A stretch of DNA of 36,777 nt, taken from Alphaproteobacteria bacterium (GTDB taxonomy: Bacteria > Pseudomonadota > Alphaproteobacteria > Micropepsales > Micropepsaceae). Made by a program: the position numbers and the translations under genes. Shown in pieces: positions 16,638 through 23,868 of this stretch (position 1 is its first letter; every line of letters starts with the position of its first letter). The DNA lies in assembly GCA_018969785.1 (NCBI GenBank), contig JAGWXR010000009.1, positions 1 to 36,777 on the forward strand, given 5' to 3'. The notes under the pieces were generated by a model. That model made no database searches, had not been told where the DNA came from, and worked only from the letters and a program-made list of their open reading frames with translations.

Positions 16638-17570
16638 TCAGAACCCGTAGCGCAGGAACACCGAACCCACGTTCTCCTCGTAGTCGGAGGTATTCAGGTT
16701 CGAGTCGCGCACGACGCGCCGGACTTCCACGCCCGCCTTCAGGTTGGTGTCGATCTCGACATTGGTCGACAGCTTCAGTGTGTGGCGGTCATCCGCGCGC
16801 GTGCCGGGGCCCGGCAAGCTCGCCTCGTTGTCGTAGTCGCGCCGCTGGTACGAGTAGGACAGCTTCACATGTCCCTTCTGCCCGAACAGTTCGATCGGAT
16901 ACTGCGCGGCAGCGCGACCCACGAAACCGTCATAGTCGAACGCATCGCCGTCCGTGTCTTCGCTCGTGAACCCGCCGCCGACCGACACGTAGCCCTTGTT
17001 GGCGCGATCGAAATAGTAGTTCACATCTGCGCCAGCCTGTTGCGTGTTTGCGTCGCGCGCATTGTCGAGGCGGTTGTAGTTCTTCGAGAAGAACCGGTAG
17101 TAGCCGGAGATGTAGAAATCTTCCGTGATGAACGTGGAGAACGTCGGCGAAATCATGTGCTGCTCGAGGAAGAACGAGTCATCCAGCAGCGAGTTCGTGT
17201 AGGAATACTCGATGCCGTACTTGATGCCGCCCGACCGGATCCACGCCGACGCGCTGGGATTGTGGGACTGCCAGTTGAAGGTCGTCAGGTCGTCATAGAG
17301 GCTCTGGTAGAAATTGTAGCCAATCTCGACCCGCGCATCCTTTTCATCGACGAGCTTGTAGCCGGTGTCCACTTCAAGGACGAGGGCGACGTCGCCCTTC
17401 ATGCTGTTCGCATCGCTCTGCTCGAGGGCGACGTTGTCAGAGTACTCGAGGCCACCCTCGACATTCAGCCACCAGGCCTTCTGGTCGGCCTGCACCAGTC
17501 CGGGCGTCGCCACGAACAGGGCGGCGCCCGCAAGGAGGAAACTTCGTGAGAGTCGCTTGAGTGGACGCAT
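16638..17570 (-). CDS. Outer-membrane beta-barrel protein
   Basis: A 310-residue exported protein. The signal peptide is MRPLKRLSRSFLLAGAALFV through GLVQA, with cleavage near residue 28. The mature part alternates polar and aromatic residues in short strands (VEGGLEYSDNVALEQ, RVEIGYNFYQSLYDD, YGIEYSYTNSLLDD, FYISGYYRFFSKNYN) and ends in GSVFLRYGF, with the C-terminal phenylalanine that BAM recognises. The opening with YSDNV is reminiscent of BBP2-type barrels, but I do not claim that family. The function could be a pore or an assembly factor. I start at ATG 17570 because it gives the signal peptide; the frame is open to 17648. It is monocistronic, with its own terminator, and sits between the subtilase gene and the type I secretion operon. 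It is not a TolC homologue. Confidence 0.82.
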   Translation of the reverse strand: MRPLKRLSRSFLLAGAALFVATPGLVQADQKAWWLNVEGGLEYSDNVALEQSDANSMKGDVALVLEVDTGYKLVDEKDARVEIGYNFYQSLYDDLTTFNWQSHNPSASAWIRSGGIKYGIEYSYTNSLLDDSFFLEQHMISPTFSTFITEDFYISGYYRFFSKNYNRLDNARDANTQQAGADVNYYFDRANKGYVSVGGGFTSEDTDGDAFDYDGFVGRAAAQYPIELFGQKGHVKLSYSYQRRDYDNEASLPGPGTRADDRHTLKLSTNVEIDTNLKAGVEVRRVVRDSNLNTSDYEENVGSVFLRYGF

Positions 17571-17872
17571 CTTGTTTCTTTCTGTTGCCGGTCGCGGCGG
17601 GGAAATGGCGACATGGCGCTTCAGGGTACAAAGGCGAAGGCGACCCACTCCGGATCACCTCTCACGCGAGATTAAGTTCTGCATTACCCATATGTAAAGT
17701 TCTGCGCGAGCAGGCCGCACTATAGATTTGCACAGTGGTAGGAATGACACGCTGGCGGGATGCACTGCAGCAAGACAATCGACGGTCCTGAAGCACAAAA
17801 GACCATGGGCCACGGCCGGACTACCAGACGTGCATTGCAATAGTCCCGAGCTGCAACCACGAGGGTTGCAAT
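17571..17872. other. 302-bp region without a gene, upstream of the outer-membrane protein gene
   Basis: No credible gene is seen. It should hold the promoter of the beta-barrel gene. On the minus strand TTTACA with TTAATC 17 bp later (plus 17676–17698 region) is a weak candidate, and TATAGT (plus 17720–17725, antisense) is a lone -10-like word. A hairpin at 17852–17870 follows the subtilase stop codon. Confidence 0.5.
17852..17870 (-). terminator. Hairpin just after the subtilase stop codon
   Basis: TGCAACC and GGTTGCA form a perfect 7-bp stem around a 5-nt loop, 2 bp past the stop codon on the minus strand. No T-run follows, so this is a candidate 3' end hairpin rather than a proven terminator. 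Confidence 0.45.
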
Positions 17873-19582
17873 TTACTTCCCGACCGGATCGATGACGCCG
17901 AATCCGAACACGGGATCACGACCGGGTTCACCCAGGTCCGTGGCAGTTTCAGCCAGTTCTTTCTCCGCACGAATCGCTTGCGCCCGGTCAGGGCGCTGCA
18001 GGCGTCGCGCCAGTTCCGCGGCAATCACGGGCGCCGCGTAGGATGTCCCCGAAACAGTCTCGGTATGGCCGTCGGGTCCGGCGACAGTTGTGTCGACGCC
18101 CGGGGCGGCGAAATCGACATAATCGCCCTGGTTCGCATAGATGTAGACGCGGTTCCGGTCGTCGACGGCCGTCACGCCGATGACGCCATCATAGGCTGCC
18201 GGATACTGCGCTTCTGCATTCGGGCCTTCGTTTCCCACCGCCGCCACAAGTTTGTGTCCCCGGTTCACCAGTCGGGCCGTCACGGCCTCAAGCACCGGGT
18301 TGGGCGGGCCGGCAAGGCTGAGATTGATCACGGGGATCCGGTTGCGGGCAAGCCAGTCGAGCGCACGCGCGATGGCGTCGACGGAGGCAACTTCCTCGCC
18401 GTCCTGCAGTTCAGAGAACACGCTGGCGACAAAGAGGCGGGCACCGGGTGCGGCCTCGGCGATACGTGAGGCGACGGCGGTGCCGTGGGTGTCGGCGGTC
18501 GAGCTTGCGAGCCCGAACGAACGCGTCTCGACCTGCACCGCCCCGAGCATGGGATGCTTGTCATTCACGGGCGCATCAACAAGCCCGATCCGCGCCGATG
18601 TGCGGCGGTAAGACAGGCCCCGTCCGCCGGCCGGTACTGGTTGCGCAATCGTTGCCCCGCCGCGCGCAGGGACATAGATGTGATTGAAGCTCGCGATACC
18701 CTTGGGGTCGATCCGGCGAAGCCGCGCAAGCGCTGTTTCCGCATCCTGCTTCTGCGGCAGTGCCACCCGATAACCACGCAGGCCAAGCCCGGTCATCTGG
18801 AACGACTGCAGGATCCTGTAGCCTCCACGCACGAGCTTTGCCTTCGTCGCCCTTGATGCGCTGATCAAAAGCAGTTCGCCCTCGCGGATGCGCTCGCCAC
18901 GCTTGTTCTCGGCAATCTCGAGCATCCGCTCCGCGCGCTCGACGCGTGATTCCGTGGAGGAGGGCACGATAATCGCCTGGCCCGTTGCCGGCGGGACGGC
19001 GGCGGCGTCAGGAGCGACCGCGGCGGCACCCGCCCGCAGAACCACAGGCTCTGGCTTCACTCCAGCCTTCGGTTCTTCTCTGCGGCTTGAGCCTGAAGTG
19101 CCCGAAGACGAGCGTGCCTCCGGCGAACCTTCGCTCCTGCCCTTGCCGTCCTTGCTGTCGTCCCGGGACTTGTCGTCCCGTCCGCTCTTGTCATCGTCGC
19201 GGGACTTGTCGTCATTTCGCGACTTGTCGTCATCACGTTTCTTGTCGTCATCGCGTGACTTGTCATCATCGCGCGACCTGTCATCGTCATCCCTCGAGCC
19301 GTCTTCACTTGAGCCAGAGCGCGCCGCGCTGCTGCGATCGTCGTCACGGTCACCGTCGGAATCCCGGTCGTCATCCCTGTCGCTGTCGCTGTTGCGACCA
19401 TTGTCATCGCGATCATCGCTGTCGTGGGCGTCGTCGACTTCAGGGGCTTCGTCATCGGAATGCTGCGACGGCCCGGAACCGGCGTGCGAGGGCAATGCCG
19501 GCGCCAGGGCGACAAGCGCGCAGGCAGCAGCCAAGGCCCTCAGGCCGAAAAGCAGGGTCGTCAGGGTGAATGGTGCCCGCAT
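17873..19582 (-). CDS. Exported S8 (subtilisin-like) serine protease with an Asp-rich N-terminal tract
   Basis: A 569-residue protein. A signal peptide covers about residues 1–34 (ALVALAPALPSHA). Residues 43–150 are a low-complexity tract dominated by Asp, Arg, Lys and Ser, with units such as SRDDDK repeated. A propeptide-like region follows at 215–305. The catalytic domain shows Asp336 (RIGLVDAPVN), His366 (DTHGTAVAS), oxyanion Asn451 (AAVGNEGPN) and Ser514 (VSGTSYAAP), so the triad is intact. No C-terminal membrane or autotransporter domain is present. ATG at 19582 has AGAAGG 8 nt before it; the frame is open to 19759 but would then overlap the sigma gene. It is divergent from the ECF sigma/anti-sigma pair, a layout that suggests it is a target of that sigma factor or acts on the anti-sigma factor. 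Confidence 0.92.
   Translation of the reverse strand: MRAPFTLTTLLFGLRALAAACALVALAPALPSHAGSGPSQHSDDEAPEVDDAHDSDDRDDNGRNSDSDRDDDRDSDGDRDDDRSSAARSGSSEDGSRDDDDRSRDDDKSRDDDKKRDDDKSRNDDKSRDDDKSGRDDKSRDDSKDGKGRSEGSPEARSSSGTSGSSRREEPKAGVKPEPVVLRAGAAAVAPDAAAVPPATGQAIIVPSSTESRVERAERMLEIAENKRGERIREGELLLISASRATKAKLVRGGYRILQSFQMTGLGLRGYRVALPQKQDAETALARLRRIDPKGIASFNHIYVPARGGATIAQPVPAGGRGLSYRRTSARIGLVDAPVNDKHPMLGAVQVETRSFGLASSTADTHGTAVASRIAEAAPGARLFVASVFSELQDGEEVASVDAIARALDWLARNRIPVINLSLAGPPNPVLEAVTARLVNRGHKLVAAVGNEGPNAEAQYPAAYDGVIGVTAVDDRNRVYIYANQGDYVDFAAPGVDTTVAGPDGHTETVSGTSYAAPVIAAELARRLQRPDRAQAIRAEKELAETATDLGEPGRDPVFGFGVIDPVGK
19133..19456 (-). repeat. Asp/Arg/Lys/Ser repeat tract inside the subtilase gene
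   Basis: Residues about 43–150 of the protease repeat a short unit close to S-R-D-D-D-K, with looser DSDRDDD units before it. In DNA this is a run of imperfect 15–18-bp repeats built on GACGACGA. The tract should be disordered and could bind cations. Its copy number may vary between strains. Confidence 0.8.
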
Positions 19583-19598
19583 TAATGCCTTCTTGGTT

Positions 19599-19611
19599 TC
19601 GAACCGTTCGA
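19599..19611. promoter_or_regulatory. 13-bp palindrome in the subtilase leader
   Basis: TCGAAC-C-GTTCGA is a perfect inverted repeat with a 1-bp centre. It lies 17 bp upstream of the subtilase ATG. It may be an operator, but no matching second copy was seen in the window. Confidence 0.35.
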
Positions 19612-19673
19612 GAATCTTACCCCTCAATAGGGTTTTACAAAGGTCTGGCTTGCTGCTCAAATGGGATTTGTAT

Positions 19674-19698
19674 GGAATAAATGCCTCTCCCGTTCGTT
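19674..19698 (+). promoter_or_regulatory. Possible ECF-type promoter of the sigma gene
   Basis: GGAAT (19674–19678), a 16-bp spacer, then CGTT (19695–19698) fits the general ECF promoter layout (GGAAC/T-like -35, CGTT-like -10). Transcription would begin near 19705, which removes the ATG at 19681 as a start and leaves 19717 or 19759. Autoregulation is common among ECF sigma genes. Confidence 0.5.
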
Positions 19699-19716
19699 GT
19701 AACACCGACGAAACAA

Positions 19717-20250
19717 ATGAGCGAAATCGATCCTGTAGAGTTGCGAAAGGGGTTAACAATGCTGCTGCCGCGCCTGCGGCGGTTTGGCATTGCCCTTACG
19801 GGTTCGAACGACGAGGGGGACGACATCGTACACGCAGCGATTGAGAGGGCGCTTTCCAGATCTGCCCAGTGGCAGCCGGGAACGCGGCTTGACAGCTGGA
19901 TGTTCAGGATCATGCAGAACATCTGGAAGGACAAGCGGCGACGTCAGCGCACCGATCGCGAGAAGCAGTCCCTGGACATGGCTGCGACAGACTTGGCCAT
20001 CGACGGCCAGCGTGTCACCGAAACATCCCTGATGCTGACCCGGGCCCGGGAACAATTCGCCCGTTTGTCCGATGATCACAGGATGGTGCTAGCCCTGGTT
20101 GTGATCGATGGGCATTCTTATCAGGAAGCAGCGGATATTCTCGAAATACCTGTCGGAACCCTGATGAGCAGATTGTATCGTGCACGAGAAACACTACGTG
20201 AAATGATTGAGACATCCCCGAACAGGCAGGCTTTGGTTAGAACACGATGA
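19717..20250 (+). CDS. ECF RNA polymerase sigma factor
   Basis: A 177-residue sigma-70 family factor with only regions 2 and 4. Region 2 spans about residues 15–80 (LLPRLRRFGIALTGSNDEGDDIVHAA, then LDSWMFRIMQNIWKDKRRR). Region 4 spans about 118–165 (LSDDHRMVLALVVIDGHSYQEAADIL, then GTLMSRLYRARETLREMI). It directs RNA polymerase to stress or envelope genes when freed from its anti-sigma factor. The start is uncertain. ATG at 19717 gives the usual short N-terminal extension but lacks a ribosome site. ATG at 19759 has AAAGGGG at good spacing but removes 14 residues. ATG at 19681 lies inside the probable promoter. The next gene overlaps by 4 bp and encodes its likely anti-sigma factor. Confidence 0.9.
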   Translation: MSEIDPVELRKGLTMLLPRLRRFGIALTGSNDEGDDIVHAAIERALSRSAQWQPGTRLDSWMFRIMQNIWKDKRRRQRTDREKQSLDMAATDLAIDGQRVTETSLMLTRAREQFARLSDDHRMVLALVVIDGHSYQEAADILEIPVGTLMSRLYRARETLREMIETSPNRQALVRTR

Positions 20251-21014
20251 CATTCCTCTCTGACGAAACCCTGATGGCCTATGCAGACGGCGAGCTTGAC
20301 GCCGCCGAGGCAGCGCGCGTGCGCGCCCTCGTGCAGGCGAACGACACGCTGCAGGAGCGCCTGCGCCGCCTGCGCGCGACCGACGACCTTCTGAAGGCCT
20401 CCGTGTCGACGCAACTCGATGTGCCGGAGCGCTTCGCCGCGCTGCTCGGCGATGGTCCTGCGCCGACGGCTTCAGCTCCGGCCGGTGGCGCGCAAGTCAT
20501 GCCGCTGCGCGCGCGCGGCTGGTCACGCCGTCACTGGTTGCCGATGGGTGCCGGCATCGCCGCCGCCCTGCTGATCGTGGTGGCTGGAAACATCACAACG
20601 TCGGATCGCATGCCCTGGCTCGAACAGGTTGATGACGGGATTGCGCTCGCAGGTCCCGTCCTCGCGCTGATGGCAGATACACCGTCGGGCCAGATGGCCC
20701 GCGCGGGCGGCCTTGACGTCAAGCCGATCGTGAGTTTCGTGTCGTCGGACGGGCGCATGTGCCGCGAGGCACACGTGCAGGACAGCGAGATGGCATCACG
20801 CATCCTCGTATGCCGCGATGTGGCCGACAACGAATGGTGCGTCGAAGCCTTCGCCCGCGTGAAACCGGTCGTCAACCGCCTCGCCTACCAGGCGGCCAGC
20901 GGCATTCCGAACGATCCGGTGATCGACGCCGCGTATGGACGCCTTGGCCGGCAGTCTATCCTCGACCGTGAGGCCGAGGCCCGCGCCATCCGCACGGGTT
21001 GGACCTCGCGCTAG
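20247..21014 (+). CDS. Membrane-anchored anti-sigma factor
   Basis: A 255-residue protein. The N-terminal cytoplasmic part (LSDETLMAYADGELDAAEAARVRALV) is the anti-sigma domain of this class, but the zinc-binding HxxxCxxC motif is absent. One membrane segment lies at about 97–114 (WLPMGAGIAAALLIVVAG). The periplasmic part contains SSDGRMCREAHVQD and RILVCRDVADNEWCVEAF, with three cysteines and the pattern seen in alphaproteobacterial anti-sigma sensor domains. It should hold the ECF sigma factor at the membrane until an envelope signal, such as proteolysis or oxidation, releases it. It overlaps the sigma gene by 4 bp (ATGA), which supports a matched pair. Confidence 0.85.
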   Translation: MTFLSDETLMAYADGELDAAEAARVRALVQANDTLQERLRRLRATDDLLKASVSTQLDVPERFAALLGDGPAPTASAPAGGAQVMPLRARGWSRRHWLPMGAGIAAALLIVVAGNITTSDRMPWLEQVDDGIALAGPVLALMADTPSGQMARAGGLDVKPIVSFVSSDGRMCREAHVQDSEMASRILVCRDVADNEWCVEAFARVKPVVNRLAYQAASGIPNDPVIDAAYGRLGRQSILDREAEARAIRTGWTSR

Positions 21015-21096
21015 GCAAGGCTTTCCGGATTGTCTCGACGGATCGCGCGTGCCCGACTAGGTTATGGCATGCCACATCCCCCGGGGTCCTGAACGC

Positions 21097-21705
21097 ATGC
21101 GCCTGATGCTCGCCCTCACATCCGCCCTGCTTGCTGCGGCTCTCGTCATGGGGGCTCCCGCGCGCGCCGACGACGCACCCGTTGCCGACAAGGGGCTAAA
21201 GAACCTCGGTCGCGGGGTCGAGCGCATCGAGCTGAAGGACGTGGACGGCAAGTCGGTGCGCCTGAAGGACTTCGACGGCAAGCCCCACGTGCTGTTCTTC
21301 GGCTTTACGCGCTGCCCGGTCGTGTGTCCCGTGACGGTCTGGGAGCTCGACGCCGCGCTCGAGGCCATAGGCAAGGATGCCAGGGATGTGAGCATCGTCT
21401 TCATCTCGCTCGATCCGGCACGCGATACGCCCGCCGTGATGAAGAACTACTTTTCAGGCTTCAAGGGCCGCGTGAACGCGCTGTCTGCGCCGCTTCCCGT
21501 GGTTACGCGCTTGGCACGGGCCTATGACGTGCGCTTCGAGCGGGTGGACACCGGCAAGGGCGATTACTCCATCGATCACACGGCACATGCCTTCTTGGTA
21601 AATGCCGACGGCCGGGTCGTCGACACGATTGCCTTCGGGGCCTCCCGCGAACTCAGCGTCTCCCGGCTCAAGTCGCTTATCGAGGCCGACAAGCGGCGCA
21701 ATTAG
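21097..21705 (+). CDS. SCO1/SenC family copper-binding protein
   Basis: A 202-residue exported thioredoxin-fold protein. The signal peptide is MRLMLALTSALLAAALVMGA, with cleavage near ARA-DD. The copper site is complete: C73 and C77 in RCPVVCPV, and His161 in YSIDHTAHAFLVN. SCO proteins deliver copper to the CuA site of cytochrome c oxidase or act as thiol reductases in that pathway. ATG at 21097 gives the proper signal peptide; the earlier ATG at 21064 adds a charged, Pro-rich lead that does not. It follows the anti-sigma gene by about 80 bp and precedes the type II secretion operon. It has no link to either that I can see. Confidence 0.93.
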   Translation: MRLMLALTSALLAAALVMGAPARADDAPVADKGLKNLGRGVERIELKDVDGKSVRLKDFDGKPHVLFFGFTRCPVVCPVTVWELDAALEAIGKDARDVSIVFISLDPARDTPAVMKNYFSGFKGRVNALSAPLPVVTRLARAYDVRFERVDTGKGDYSIDHTAHAFLVNADGRVVDTIAFGASRELSVSRLKSLIEADKRRN

Positions 21706-21723
21706 GCCCGATTGCCGGGGCCT
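21704..21723 (+). terminator. Short hairpin after the SCO gene
   Basis: AGGCCC (21704–21709) and GGGCCT (21718–21723) form a 6-bp GC-rich stem with an 8-nt loop and overlap the stop codon. No T-run follows. A weak terminator at best. Confidence 0.3.
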
Positions 21724-21791
21724 GCCGACCCCTCGGCTGCCGACGGATACGATGTTTCCAGTTCCAAATGTGAAGCCTGGACATCTTTGGC

Positions 21792-21797
21792 TATGAT
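21792..21797 (+). promoter_or_regulatory. Possible -10 element of the gsp operon
   Basis: TATGAT matches the -10 consensus at 5 of 6 positions and lies 21 bp before the gspF start. The hexamer 17 bp upstream (TGTGAA) is a poor -35. GAGGT just before the GTG start is the ribosome site. Confidence 0.35.
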
Positions 21798-21818
21798 GCC
21801 GGCACGAGGTAACCATTC

Positions 21819-23048
21819 GTGCCGATCTATTCCTACGAAGCCGCAGGCAAGGACGGAAAGCCGACGCACGGCACCATAGAGGCGCCGTCGCGCAGCGTGG
21901 CTGTCGAGCGCCTGCTCCAGCAGGGGCGCACGCCCCTGCAACTGTCCGAGCAGCCGCTCGGGCGCAGCCCTGCGCGCCTGTCGGCGTGGCTGCCGTCCTG
22001 GGGCAGCATGGCCCGGGCGCGGGGTCGCGGGACATTGCTGCGCGAACTCGCCGTTTTGCTGAAGGCGGGCCTGAACGTGGAGCGGTCACTCACGACCATG
22101 GCCGCACTCGCCTCGACCCCTGACACCCGCACGACCATCGACGCCATGCTCGAAAGCCTGCGCGGCGGCGAGACGCTGTCAGCCGCGATGGCGCGCGCCG
22201 GCGAGGTCTTCCCCGAGCCCATGCGAAGGCTGGTGGCCGCCGGCGAGGCCAGCGGCCGCCTGCCGGAAGTCATGATCCGCATCGCCGACGCCGAGGAACG
22301 ATCGCGCCAGCTCTCCGACAAGCTGGTCTCCGCCATGATCTACCCGGCACTGCTCATGGTGACCATGCTGGGCGTGCTGACGCTGATTTTCACCAGCGTG
22401 CTCCCGCAACTCGAGCCGGTACTCGCCGGCGGTGGCGCAGCCATCCCCTGGCCCGCGGCGATGCTGCTCGCCGTGTCGCATTTCATGAATGCCTTTGGGT
22501 CCGCTCTCGCGCTCGTCCTGCTGGCGGCGCTGGCGGCAAGCCTCTATCTCCTGCGCCAGCCCTCAACCCAGTTATCCCTCGACCGCCATTCGATCAGGGC
22601 CAGATACCTCCTGGGAATTCCCCTCCATTACCAGACGGCACAGTTCTTCCGGAACCTCGCCATGCTCGTCGATGGCGGCATGCCGCTCAACCGCGCGCTC
22701 GAACTCGCGCAGCAGGCCCTCTCGAACCGCTTCATGCGCCAGGCCCTTGATGCCGTGATCAATGACGTGCGCCAGGGCCGAACCCTGCGCAGCGCACTCG
22801 AGCAGGCGGCCATCTTTCCTCGTCTCGCCATCGAATTCGTCGCGGTCGGCGAGGAGACCGGCCGCATCGCCCCGATGCTGCAGGAAGCCGCCGATATCTT
22901 CGAGCGCGACGTGCAGACCCGCATCGACCGTCTCTCCGCACTGCTGCTGCCTGTGATGACGATCTTCCTCGGCCTCGTGGTTGCCGCCATCATGACGGGC
23001 GTCGTCAGTGGCATCTTCGCTGCCAACGACCTGGCGATCGGGCCATGA
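21819..23048 (+). CDS. gspF: Type II secretion inner-membrane platform protein GspF
   Basis: A 409-residue protein with the two tandem T2SSF domains of GspF/PilC. The N-terminal soluble part opens with PIYSYEAAGKDGKPTHGTIEA. The first domain shows LLRELAVLLKAGLNVERSLT, and the second shows FFRNLAMLVDGGMPLNRALE. Membrane segments lie near 170–190, 215–245 and at the C-terminus (LLLPVMTIFLGLVVAAIMTGV). GspF anchors the ATPase GspE to the inner-membrane complex. The start is GTG at 21819 with GAGGT ahead; the first ATG is too far downstream. It overlaps gspH by 4 bp and is the first gene of an eight-gene run. Confidence 0.95.
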   Translation: MPIYSYEAAGKDGKPTHGTIEAPSRSVAVERLLQQGRTPLQLSEQPLGRSPARLSAWLPSWGSMARARGRGTLLRELAVLLKAGLNVERSLTTMAALASTPDTRTTIDAMLESLRGGETLSAAMARAGEVFPEPMRRLVAAGEASGRLPEVMIRIADAEERSRQLSDKLVSAMIYPALLMVTMLGVLTLIFTSVLPQLEPVLAGGGAAIPWPAAMLLAVSHFMNAFGSALALVLLAALAASLYLLRQPSTQLSLDRHSIRARYLLGIPLHYQTAQFFRNLAMLVDGGMPLNRALELAQQALSNRFMRQALDAVINDVRQGRTLRSALEQAAIFPRLAIEFVAVGEETGRIAPMLQEAADIFERDVQTRIDRLSALLLPVMTIFLGLVVAAIMTGVVSGIFAANDLAIGP

Positions 23049-23473
23049 AAAGCGCCAGCGCCGGTTACTCGCTCCTTGAGCTTCTCGTCGTCATCGCGAT
23101 CCTTGCCATCGTGATGACAGCAGGCCTTCCCTATGCGGCAAGGGCACTGGACAGCCTGACCATCGAGAGCGATGGCCGCCTCGCAGCCGCGCGGATCCGC
23201 GAGTTGCGCTCCGAGGCGATGGACCTTCAGCGCGACATCACCCTGTCGCTGTCAGGCGGCCCGCGCGCCAGCCTCGCGTCCTCCGATGGACGGACGATCG
23301 AGCTCTCGCGCGGGACCACGGCCTCGATCGAGGGCACGGGGCCATCGCCTGCCATCGTCATTGGCTGGGACGGATCGGTCTCCGGGCGCCTCGTCCTCAC
23401 CAACGGACGCAAGACGCTGCGGCTTCTCCAGCGTGCCCCGCATGCGCCAGTCATCATCGAGGCCGCGCCATGA
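23045..23473 (+). CDS. gspH: Type II secretion minor pseudopilin GspH
   Basis: A 142-residue prepilin. The leader MKSASAG is cut before YSLLELLVVIAILAIVM, with Glu at mature position 5, followed by a hydrophobic helix. The rest is short and strand-rich, as in GspH, a minor pseudopilin of the pseudopilus tip region. Position after gspF and before gspI supports the name, because H and I are hard to tell apart from sequence alone. The overlaps with both neighbours are 4 bp (ATGA), typical of translational coupling. Confidence 0.82.
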   Translation: MKSASAGYSLLELLVVIAILAIVMTAGLPYAARALDSLTIESDGRLAAARIRELRSEAMDLQRDITLSLSGGPRASLASSDGRTIELSRGTTASIEGTGPSPAIVIGWDGSVSGRLVLTNGRKTLRLLQRAPHAPVIIEAAP

Positions 23474-23868
23474 CCCCGCGTGGCCAGCAGGGCTTCACGC
23501 TCGTCGAGGCGCTGGTCGCCTTTGCAATCCTCGCGCTCGTCCTGCTCGCGTCCTTGCGCACGGCAGGCACGGGCCTGCGCGCGATCGATGCCGCGGCAGC
23601 CAACGAGGCCGCTGTCCTGGCCGCCCAATCCGAAATGGACCGCATCCTCGCCCTCGGGCGGCTGCCCGCCGAGCGCAGGGGCCGGATCGAGGGGACACCC
23701 TATAGCTGGGAGGTAGAGGTCCTGCCCGCAAACCCGGCCTGGAGGCGCCAGCCGCTCGCCCGAAAGCCCGCCCATCTCAGGCTGACCCTGTCCTGGCCCT
23801 CGCGCACAGGAACCGCGCGCATCAGCCTCGAGCGCGTGATCTTCCCCGGCCCGGCGAGGACGCCATGA
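23470..23868 (+). CDS. gspI: Type II secretion minor pseudopilin GspI
   Basis: A 132-residue prepilin. The leader MTPRGQQG precedes FTLVEALVAFAILALVLLA, the FTLVEALVAFAIL form being typical of GspI. Glu is at mature position 5. The globular part is small, as in other GspI proteins, and includes AAQSEMDRILALGRL. GspI forms the tip complex with GspJ and GspK. ATG at 23470 overlaps gspH and the stop overlaps gspJ, each by 4 bp. Confidence 0.88.
   Translation: MTPRGQQGFTLVEALVAFAILALVLLASLRTAGTGLRAIDAAAANEAAVLAAQSEMDRILALGRLPAERRGRIEGTPYSWEVEVLPANPAWRRQPLARKPAHLRLTLSWPSRTGTARISLERVIFPGPARTP

Noticed and set aside
17720-17725. TATAGT word as a promoter for the outer-membrane gene
   Set aside because: No acceptable -35 hexamer lies at 16–18 bp on the minus strand, so it is not called as a promoter.
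19133-19456. Repeat run considered as a CRISPR array
   Set aside because: The repeats are short, in frame, without unique spacers, and encode the Asp-rich part of an exported protease.
18888-19844. Ser/Leu/Arg-rich open frame on the plus strand over the Asp-rich tract
   Set aside because: It is the complement of the GAC-rich repeat tract, so Ser/Leu repeats are an automatic by-product. It also overlaps the sigma gene start.
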